A stretch of DNA of 5,065 nucleotides. Origin: Bordetella parapertussis. GTDB taxonomy: Bacteria; Pseudomonadota; Gammaproteobacteria; Burkholderiales; Burkholderiaceae_D. Of the stretch, positions 1-4,429 are shown piece by piece. The notes beneath the pieces are model-generated. The model worked only from the letters and a program-made list of their open reading frames with translations. It was not told the origin of the DNA and did no database searches. The translations under genes were made by a program, and so were the position numbers. How positions within the stretch are numbered: the stretch's first letter is position 1; the number at the start of each line of letters is the position of its first letter. Location: the NCBI GenBank assembly GCA_945867725.1, contig CAMBJI010000180.1, positions 1 to 5,065 of the forward strand, given 5' to 3'.

Positions 1-188
1 TTGAGATCGCCATAAATGACTGCGATCTTGACGCCACGACCTGCATCTTTCCAGACGATGCGCTCGGGGGGCACTTCCAGAAAATCTTTTTCGCCAGGCG
101 CTGAAAAGCTGGGCGACATCACCAGCACACTCGCCAGACCTAGGGCACAGCCAATGAACTTCAAGTTATTACGCAACGGGTATCGCAT
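1..188 (-). CDS. Exported cupin-like protein, N-terminal part (partial)
   Basis: The reading frame is open from an ATG at 188 to the left edge and gives 62 codons, so only the N-terminus is present. The start is supported by GGGAGGA five bases upstream. Residues 1-30 form a typical Sec signal peptide: a short basic start (MRYPLRNNLK), a hydrophobic core (FIGCALGLASVLVM) and a likely cleavage after SFSA. The mature part continues with a Trp-Lys-Asp stretch and then GVKIAVIYGDL. From memory this resembles the first strands of small exported proteobacterial cupin-domain proteins, which often read IKW...GVK-A-L-GDP at this point. The metal-binding His residues of a cupin would lie beyond the window, so the fold is unproven. 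Cys14 lies inside the hydrophobic core and does not make a good lipobox. The gene is divergent from the FAH-family gene. Confidence 0.6.
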   Translation of the reverse strand, partial: MRYPLRNNLKFIGCALGLASVLVMSPSFSAPGEKDFLEVPPERIVWKDAGRGVKIAVIYGDL

Positions 189-193
189 ACCAT

Positions 194-200
194 TCCTCCC
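194..200 (-). promoter_or_regulatory. Ribosome binding site for the exported cupin-like gene
   Basis: On the minus strand the sequence is GGGAGGA, then ATGGT, then the ATG at 188. This strong Shine-Dalgarno site decides the start. The competing ATG at 193 is in another frame, overlaps the end of the site at a distance too short for initiation, and hits a stop after ten codons. Confidence 0.75.
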
Positions 201-366
201 AACAGAAAAATTGACCTAGGGAAAGTAACATATCTGCATACGCCGGTCAGCGAATGCTGCTGCCCCATAAGGTCTCGGGCATGGAAATTTCGGGGGCGGA
301 AGCTAACAGGGGCATAATGCCGGGTGGCATCAGCGCTCAGGCCATGCCGCACGGTAAACCCACGAC

Positions 367-372
367 AAAGGA
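367..372 (+). promoter_or_regulatory. Ribosome binding site deciding the FAH-family start
   Basis: AAAGGA lies five bases before the ATG at 378. The frame is open further upstream to a GTG at 324, but that start has no comparable site, and the extra 18 residues do not resemble the MKLVRY opening usual in this family. Confidence 0.7.
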
Positions 373-377
373 TAACT

Positions 378-1232
378 ATGAAGCTGGTTCGTTACGGCCG
401 CCCAGGCCAAGAAAAACCCGGATTAATTGATCAGGACGGCAAGCTGCGCGATCTGTCAGACATCATCGATGACATCGGTCCCGCCCAACTATCAGACAAG
501 ACACTCGCGAAACTCGCCAAGCTCAAGCCGGCAAAACTTCCTGCCGTGCGCGGCAAGCCGCGGTTTGGCACGCCCGTCTCGGGCGTAGGGAAATTTATCG
601 GTATCGGACTGAACTACTCGGATCATGCGGCCGAATCAGGCATGCCGATTCCTGCAGAACCGATCGTGTTCATGAAGGCGGTGACGTCGCTCTCCGGACC
701 GGATGATGATGTGATGCTGCCCAAAGATTTCAGCAAGGCCGACTGGGAAGTCGAGTTGGGAATCGTGATCGGCACCAAGGCGCAGTACGTCAGCGCGAAC
801 TCTGCTCTTGATTACGTGGCGGGCTATTGCCTGATCAATGATGTGTCCGAGCGCGCTTTCCAGCTCGAACGCGGCCCGCAGTGGGATAAGGGCAAGGGTT
901 GCGACACTTTCGGTCCTGTGGGCCCATGGCTGGTGACGAAGGATGAGATACCTAATCCGCAACGCCTCGGTATGTGGCTCGATATCAATGGCGAGCGCCG
1001 GCAGACCGGCAATACGCGCACGATGATTTTTTCAGTAGCGAAAATTGTCAGCTATCTGAGCCGCTTCATGACACTGATGCCGGGCGATATCATCGCCACC
1101 GGTACGCCACCGGGTGTGGGCATGGGTATGAAGCCACAACAGTTTCTTGCGCCCGGCGATGAAATGCATCTGGGCATCGAGGGACTGGGCGAGCAGCGTC
1201 AAAAAGTGGTGCGCTACAAGAAGTCCGCTTAA
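378..1232 (+). CDS. Fumarylacetoacetate hydrolase (FAH) family protein
   Basis: A 284-residue cytosolic enzyme of the FAH superfamily, which splits C-C bonds in, isomerises or decarboxylates 2,4-diketo acids using a divalent metal. An N-terminal subdomain (about 1-65) starts MKLVRYG. The catalytic domain follows from GIGLNYSDHAAES (75-87). WEVELGIVIG (123-132) supplies the metal-binding Glu124 and Glu126, and the INDVSER loop (153-159) supplies Asp155. The ERGPQWDKGKGCDTFGP stretch (164-180) and the GDIIATGTPPGVG loop (236-248) are also typical, and all expected motifs are intact. Length and sequence fit the 280-290-residue group variously annotated as ureidoglycolate lyase-like, 2,4-diketo-3-deoxy-sugar-acid hydrolase or homoprotocatechuate-pathway isomerase. 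It does not fit true fumarylacetoacetase, which is over 400 residues, or the shorter fumarylpyruvate hydrolases. The substrate cannot be assigned from sequence. The neighbouring maleylacetoacetate isomerase gene is convergent and hints at aromatic-acid catabolism. Confidence 0.93.
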   Translation: MKLVRYGRPGQEKPGLIDQDGKLRDLSDIIDDIGPAQLSDKTLAKLAKLKPAKLPAVRGKPRFGTPVSGVGKFIGIGLNYSDHAAESGMPIPAEPIVFMKAVTSLSGPDDDVMLPKDFSKADWEVELGIVIGTKAQYVSANSALDYVAGYCLINDVSERAFQLERGPQWDKGKGCDTFGPVGPWLVTKDEIPNPQRLGMWLDINGERRQTGNTRTMIFSVAKIVSYLSRFMTLMPGDIIATGTPPGVGMGMKPQQFLAPGDEMHLGIEGLGEQRQKVVRYKKSA

Positions 1233-1240
1233 GGAAACTG

Positions 1241-1268
1241 CCGGGCGCGGATCTTACTCCGCGTCCGG
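1241..1268. terminator. GC-rich hairpin at the FAH/maiA convergent junction
   Basis: Arms 1241-1251 (CCGGGCGCGGA) and 1258-1268 (TCCGCGTCCGG) pair over 11 base pairs with a single G-T wobble, around a six-base loop, TCTTAC. The loop holds the maiA stop codon (1254-1256, minus strand), and the right arm lies within the last maiA codons. Position and stability suggest a terminator shared by the two convergent genes. There is no T-run after it on the plus strand and only a short TTT after it on the minus strand. It is therefore either a weak intrinsic terminator or an mRNA 3'-end stabilising stem. Confidence 0.5.
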
Positions 1269-1904
1269 CTGTCTCGCAGGTGACGCTGCGGCAAAACTCT
1301 CCAGCTCAAGACAGGCGTCGTTGATACGCCTAATTGTCGGCATGCCCGACAAATCACACTGCATGCGCTGCGCATTGGCGACTTGTGGCACCAGAAAGCA
1401 ATCAGCGTATCCCGGTGTATCGCCAAAACAATAACGCCCCACTCTGCTATCGCTAGCCAGAATTTTCTCAACGCTCGCGAGCCCTTGCTCAACCCAGTGT
1501 TTGTACCAGCGATCCTTGTCGGTCTCAGATAGCTTCATCTCATTGACCAGATAACGCAGTACCCGCAGATTATTGAGCGGGTGTATGTCACAGGCAATCG
1601 AGAGTGCGAGACTGCGCAGCCAGGCGCGATCTAGAGGATCTTTCGGTAACAGTGCAGGCGCTGGGTGAATCTCTTCCAGATATTCGATGATGGCCAGCGA
1701 CTGCGTCAGGGTCGTGGGTTGTTCGTCCAGCTGCAACACAGGTACCAGCGCATCGGGACTCAGCTGGCGGTAAGCAGGTGTCAATTGTTCACCGCCGTCT
1801 TTCAACAGATGCACCGGGACGACGGTGTAGGGCAAACCCTTCAGATTGAGGGCGATACGAAGGCGGTAGGATGCGGAGCTGCGGAAGTAGCTGTAGAGCT
1901 TCAT
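1254..1904 (-). CDS. maiA: Maleylacetoacetate isomerase (zeta-class glutathione S-transferase)
   Basis: A 216-residue cytosolic enzyme, full length for the family (about 210-217), that uses glutathione to isomerise maleylacetoacetate to fumarylacetoacetate in tyrosine/homogentisate breakdown. The thioredoxin-like N-terminal domain opens MKLYSYFRSSASYRLRIALN, where the SSAxYxxRIAL segment (9-19) matches the zeta-class SSCxxxRVRIAL motif with Cys replaced by Ala. Val54-Pro55 gives the cis-proline and TQSLAIIEYLEE (67-78) the glutathione gamma-glutamyl site. The helical C-terminal domain contains the diagnostic CDIHPLNNLRVL (105-116) and ends RQPDAE. Maleylpyruvate isomerase of the gentisate pathway (NagL type) is a close relative and cannot be excluded. 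The ATG at 1904 is the family start, but no good Shine-Dalgarno sequence precedes it. The gene is convergent with the FAH gene and divergent from the ubiquitin-motif gene. Confidence 0.92.
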   Translation of the reverse strand: MKLYSYFRSSASYRLRIALNLKGLPYTVVPVHLLKDGGEQLTPAYRQLSPDALVPVLQLDEQPTTLTQSLAIIEYLEEIHPAPALLPKDPLDRAWLRSLALSIACDIHPLNNLRVLRYLVNEMKLSETDKDRWYKHWVEQGLASVEKILASDSRVGRYCFGDTPGYADCFLVPQVANAQRMQCDLSGMPTIRRINDACLELESFAAASPARQPDAE

Positions 1905-1934
1905 GATGAGCCGTGCCGATTTAGGTTTGTTGGA

Positions 1935-1965
1935 ATTATGCCACTGTCGACAAGGCCAATTTCAA
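1935..1965 (-). promoter_or_regulatory. Possible promoter of maiA
   Basis: On the minus strand TTGAAA (1965-1960) is followed after 19 bases by CATAAT (1940-1935), which lies 30 bases before the maiA ATG. Both hexamers are close to the sigma-70 consensus, but the spacing is at the long edge of the accepted range. Confidence 0.35.
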
Positions 1966-2075
1966 TGCCTAGCGCGCAAACGACTTTGACGCTAGCCGCT
2001 CGCCGCTCGCCCTCGCGCGGCATGGGCTGGGAAGATAAAGGCCGGGTGTGATCAAAAAGACTTACTGACAAGCGG

Positions 2076-2113
2076 CCTTCGAACTGTGGAAACGGAACCG
2101 AAGGGCTTTTTTT
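2076..2113 (+). terminator. Inverted repeat followed by a T-run, upstream of the UIM gene
   Basis: CCTTCG (2076-2081) and CGAAGG (2099-2104) can pair across a 17-base loop and are followed, two bases later, by seven T (2107-2113). The shape is that of a weak intrinsic terminator reading on the plus strand. It lies in the leader, 38 bases before the ATG at 2152, and no plus-strand gene ends just upstream. It might shield the gene from read-through, act as an attenuator, or be chance. The rest of the 1905-2151 spacer contains a short CGCTCGC-rich repeat (about 1991-2018) and no convincing plus-strand promoter or gene. Confidence 0.3.
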
Positions 2114-2141
2114 ACCACCTATCTCCGTTAATCCTTGCACC

Positions 2142-2146
2142 GGAGA
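2142..2146 (+). promoter_or_regulatory. Ribosome binding site deciding the UIM-gene start
   Basis: GGAGA lies five bases before the ATG at 2152. The frame extends upstream to a GTG at 2086, but that start sits within the 2076-2104 inverted repeat and lacks a Shine-Dalgarno site, so 2152 is preferred. Confidence 0.7.
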
Positions 2147-2151
2147 TCATC

Positions 2152-2916
2152 ATGTCGCCCTTCCGTACCACCACCTCACCTTCGAGGTCCTTGCCAGACG
2201 ATCAAACAGCCTTGGCACCTTATCTCACAGAAACCCAAAAAGCAGCCTTGCACAGTACTTCCGCTGAAGAAATTGAGTACGCGAACGAAGAAGCACTGCA
2301 AATGGCCATTGCCGCGAGCTTATCCACCGATGAGCGCGATACGGATGCCGCGCACACAGGACAACAAAAAGTAGGCTTGCAGAACACGTCCAATAAGGAA
2401 ATTGAACAGGCTGACGACGAAGCGCTGCAACTAGCCATCGCGTTGAGCCTGTCTAATGAACAACAAGATCTGGATACCGGCCGCAAGGCAAATCAAAAAC
2501 TGATAGAAAAACTAAAACATTGTTTGAGCACTCAAGGCCTTGATGTCAAACCGAACTCAGGCAACAGCAATAACTGCCTGATTATCTCCATGCTCCAGCA
2601 TGTGACAGGCGATTACCACAGCAATCACGTCGACATGGCCGCGCACTACAAGCAACAACTGGCGCAAAAAAGCGGAAACGAAATCGAGACTAGTCACGCA
2701 CTGCATTCGGATACGAAACTAACATCCTGGCTGATCGACCAGATCAATCACGATTATTTTGGGCAGCAAAAAGATCGTTATGTTTGCTTTCGGATGGTGA
2801 CCGCTGATCTTGATGGCAAGTCGGCAGTGCGATCCATTGGCGAAGGACAGCGCACCGCTACCATCCTTGATGGTGCCGGACATTATGAAGCGGTAGTAGC
2901 ACGTAATAACCGTTAA
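2152..2916 (+). CDS. Tandem-UIM protein with candidate OTU-like/papain-fold cysteine protease domain
   Basis: A 254-residue protein with no signal peptide or membrane segment. Residues 1-25 are rich in Ser, Thr and Pro and probably disordered. Residues 29-114 are two copies of a 43-residue unit, each with a ubiquitin-interacting motif: NEEALQMAIAASLSTDE (45-61, key Ala52 and Ser56) and DDEALQLAIALSLSNE (88-103, key Ala95 and Ser99). Both match the acidic cluster-x-L-x-x-A-x-x-x-S-x-x-acidic pattern of eukaryotic UIMs, which bind ubiquitin through one helix. The C-terminal part (about 115-254) has SNNCLIISMLQ around Cys142 and ends in GAGHYEAVVA around His244. Order, spacing (about 100 residues) and contexts resemble the Cys and His of OTU-type or other papain-fold enzymes. 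A standard DGNCLF motif is absent, so the family is unproven. Hand-counted GC is about 49% over 360 bases, below its neighbours. I infer a deubiquitinase-like effector acting in a eukaryotic host. Alternatives are a deamidase or an inactive ubiquitin binder. Confidence 0.75.
   Translation: MSPFRTTTSPSRSLPDDQTALAPYLTETQKAALHSTSAEEIEYANEEALQMAIAASLSTDERDTDAAHTGQQKVGLQNTSNKEIEQADDEALQLAIALSLSNEQQDLDTGRKANQKLIEKLKHCLSTQGLDVKPNSGNSNNCLIISMLQHVTGDYHSNHVDMAAHYKQQLAQKSGNEIETSHALHSDTKLTSWLIDQINHDYFGQQKDRYVCFRMVTADLDGKSAVRSIGEGQRTATILDGAGHYEAVVARNNR
2236..2493 (+). repeat. In-frame tandem duplication (2 x 129 bases) encoding the two UIM units
   Basis: Residues 29-71 and 72-114 align without gaps, each beginning Gln-Lys and sharing the frame T-S-x-x-E-I-E, then E-A-L-Q-x-A-I-A-x-S-L-S, then D-x-D. 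By my hand alignment 21 of 43 positions are identical, most of them in the UIM helix. The second unit starts immediately after the first. The DNA copies have diverged clearly, so the duplication is old and has been kept under protein-level selection rather than being a fresh slippage event. Confidence 0.85.
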
Positions 2917-2927
2917 ACCCCGGGCAT

Positions 2928-3659
2928 TCAGCCGCCTAGGTAAGCTTCCCTGACACGCTCATCGTTCAAAAGCTGATCGGCCGTATCCTGCAAAACGATA
3001 CGGCCGCTCTCCATCACATAGCCGCGGTGGGCAACCGCCAAAGCTTGTCGCACATTTTGTTCAACCAGCAGTATCGTCACGCCCTGCTGCGCAATGTCTC
3101 TGATCACCTCAAAAATCTGCGCGACCATCATTGGCGCTAGACCCATGGAGGGCTCATCCAGCAAAAGAAGTTTGGGTCGACCCATCAAGGCACGCGCCAT
3201 CGCCAGCATCTGCTGCTCACCACCCGAGAGTGTGCCCGCCAGTTGTGACTGACGCTCTTTCAAACGCGGGAATACCGAGAACCAACGAGAGATATCTTCT
3301 TCGATCTGAACAGTATCGTCGCGCGTGTAAGCCCCCATCAGCAAATTTTCACGCAAGGTCATGCGCGAAAAAACACCACGGCCCTCAGGCACCATCACCA
3401 ACCCCAGCCCGGGTAAGGCAAAAGCCTGCTGCTGATCGATACGCTGCCCTGCATAGAGCACCTCACCACTGCGCTGCGACGATGGCAAAGTACCCGTGAT
3501 CGCTTTGAGTGTCGTGGTCTTGCCTGCGCCATTGGCGCCGATCAGCGTGACCAGCTCACCCGGCATGACCTTGAATGAAATCTCTTTGACCGCTTCAATG
3601 CCACCAAAAGCGACGGCAAGGGAGCGAACCTCGAGCAAGGGCTGCACGGTCTCGCTCAT
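2928..3659 (-). CDS. livF: Branched-chain amino acid-type ABC transporter ATP-binding protein LivF
   Basis: A 243-residue cytoplasmic ATPase subunit of a Liv/HAAT-type importer, usual length for LivF. It has Walker A GANGAGKTT (41-49), the LivF-typical VPEGRGVFSRMTLRENL region (90-106), signature LSGGEQQ (144-150), Walker B LLLLDEP (164-170, catalytic Glu169) and the VEQN switch (199-202) that replaces the usual His in this subfamily. The ATG at 3659 was chosen over an upstream start at 3770 because the protein aligns from MSETVQPLLEV, GGAGG lies four bases before it, and it forms an ATGA overlap with the livG stop. As the last gene of the operon it ends 11 bases from the convergent UIM gene, with no clear intrinsic terminator between them. 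Confidence 0.95.
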   Translation of the reverse strand: MSETVQPLLEVRSLAVAFGGIEAVKEISFKVMPGELVTLIGANGAGKTTTLKAITGTLPSSQRSGEVLYAGQRIDQQQAFALPGLGLVMVPEGRGVFSRMTLRENLLMGAYTRDDTVQIEEDISRWFSVFPRLKERQSQLAGTLSGGEQQMLAMARALMGRPKLLLLDEPSMGLAPMMVAQIFEVIRDIAQQGVTILLVEQNVRQALAVAHRGYVMESGRIVLQDTADQLLNDERVREAYLGG

Positions 3660-4429
3660 GCAGCCTCCACGCCAAGATAAGCCGCAATCACGGCCGGATT
3701 CTGCTGAACTTCCGAGGGCGTGCCCTCTGCAATTACTTTGCCATAATCGAGTACGGTGATGCGGTCGCATAAACCCATCATCAATTTGACGTCATGCTCG
3801 ATCAGCAAGAGGCTGGTACCTTTGTCACGAATTCGTATGAGCAGATCGCGCAACTCGGATTTTTCTGTAGCATTCATACCGGCTGCCGGTTCATCCAGCG
3901 CCAGTAACACCGGTTCGGTGGCGAGTGCGCGCGCAATCTCTACCCGGCGCTGATCTCCGTAAGACAAATGTCGTGCAGTGCGATTCGCAAGGTGGGCAAT
4001 CCCAACAAATTCAAGCAGCGACTGCGCATGAGCAACAATCTGCGCCTCTTCTGCGCGCGCAGCCGGATGCCGAAAAATCGCACCGAGTACGCCTTGATGC
4101 GTGCGAACGTGCCGCCCCACCATTACATTCTCGAGCGAACTCATCTCACCAACCAACCGAATGTTTTGAAATGTGCGCGCAATACCCGCACGAGCGACCG
4201 CATGCGGCGCAGAAGGTGAGTAAGGTTTTCCTGCTAGCTCAAATTGACCACTATCCGGCTGATAGAGGCCGGTGATCACATTGAAGCACGTCGTCTTGCC
4301 AGCGCCATTCGGACCAATCAGACCGTGGATGTCGCCGCGCGTGATGGCGAGATTCACATCGGTCAGCGCCTGCAAGCCACCGAATCGCTTGCCCACACCC
4401 GTCACACGAAGCAAGGTGTCGCGGCTCAT
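3656..4429 (-). CDS. livG: Branched-chain amino acid-type ABC transporter ATP-binding protein LivG
   Basis: A 257-residue ATPase subunit, full length for LivG, that pairs with LivF to power import through the LivH/LivM pore. It has Walker A GPNGAGKTT (39-47), the TFQNIRL Q-loop (86-92), the signature LSYGDQRR (155-162, the LSYG form normal for LivG), Walker B LLALDEPAAGMN (175-186, catalytic Glu180) and the switch His212 in LIEHDV. It ends in the family-typical C-terminal region around IAAYLGVEAA. The ATG at 4429 overlaps the livM stop as ATGA, and the gene overlaps livF the same way at its end. No strong Shine-Dalgarno site precedes it, so initiation probably depends on coupling to livM translation. 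Confidence 0.95.
   Translation of the reverse strand: MSRDTLLRVTGVGKRFGGLQALTDVNLAITRGDIHGLIGPNGAGKTTCFNVITGLYQPDSGQFELAGKPYSPSAPHAVARAGIARTFQNIRLVGEMSSLENVMVGRHVRTHQGVLGAIFRHPAARAEEAQIVAHAQSLLEFVGIAHLANRTARHLSYGDQRRVEIARALATEPVLLALDEPAAGMNATEKSELRDLLIRIRDKGTSLLLIEHDVKLMMGLCDRITVLDYGKVIAEGTPSEVQQNPAVIAAYLGVEAA
3664..3668 (-). promoter_or_regulatory. Ribosome binding site of livF inside the end of livG
   Basis: GGAGG on the minus strand lies four bases before the livF ATG at 3659, within the last codons of livG. With the ATGA overlap it settles the livF start and points to translational coupling. Confidence 0.7.

Larger units (their letters stand above)
189..377. promoter_or_regulatory. Divergent intergenic region with GGCAT/ATGCC inverted repeats
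   Basis: This 189-base spacer must carry the 5' signals of both the exported cupin-like gene (minus) and the FAH-family gene (plus). The clearest structure is at 311-348, where GGCAT (311-315), ATGCC (317-321), GGCAT (326-330) and ATGCC (344-348) alternate. They form a compact palindrome GGCAT-A-ATGCC and overlapping hairpin options. Within the palindrome CATAAT (313-318) could be a -10 element for the FAH gene, but the best upstream -35 (TTCGGG, 289-294, 18-base spacing) is poor. TTGACC at 211-216 looks like a -35 box but lacks a convincing -10. The repeats could be an operator or simply leader structure. No gene was found here. Confidence 0.35.

Noticed and set aside
161..352. Minus-strand 63-codon open frame in the divergent spacer
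   Set aside because: It has no ribosome binding site and no recognisable features, and it overlaps the start of the exported cupin-like gene in another frame. It looks like a chance open frame.
324..377. Longer N-terminus (GTG at 324) for the FAH-family protein
   Set aside because: No Shine-Dalgarno site, residues unlike the family, and it would place the inverted repeats in coding sequence. The ATG at 378 has AAAGGA at good spacing.
636..962. Minus-strand 108-codon open frame inside the FAH-family gene
   Set aside because: Fully contained in a well-supported gene on the other strand, with a low-complexity, Arg/His-rich shadow translation.
1991..2018. CGCTCGC-rich short repeat as a CRISPR or iteron array
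   Set aside because: Only two or three imperfect 7-base copies with no spacers; low-complexity GC-rich DNA is sufficient to explain it.
2078..2101. TTCG-N16-TTCG (hrpII box-like) promoter element upstream of the UIM gene
   Set aside because: TTCG occurs at 2078-2081, but the bases 16 further on are CCGA. The nearby CGAA is an inverted copy, so the direct-repeat pattern of an hrpII box is not present.
2086..2151. Longer N-terminus (GTG at 2086) for the UIM protein
   Set aside because: The start lies inside the inverted repeat and translates the T-run. The ATG at 2152 has GGAGA five bases upstream.
2220..2486. Minus-strand frame rich in Ser, Cys and Ala opposite the UIM repeats
   Set aside because: The repeated pattern in it only mirrors the tandem UIM duplication on the coding strand; no independent signals.
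3199..3201. Missing switch His in LivF (VEQN) as a sign of a defective ATPase
   Set aside because: The Gln-Asn form at residues 201-202 (codons near 3054-3059) is standard for LivF subunits. Walker A, the signature and Walker B are all intact.
3660..3770. Longer N-terminus (start at 3770) for LivF
   Set aside because: It would overlap livG by over 100 bases and adds residues absent from the family. The ATG at 3659 has GGAGG and an ATGA overlap.
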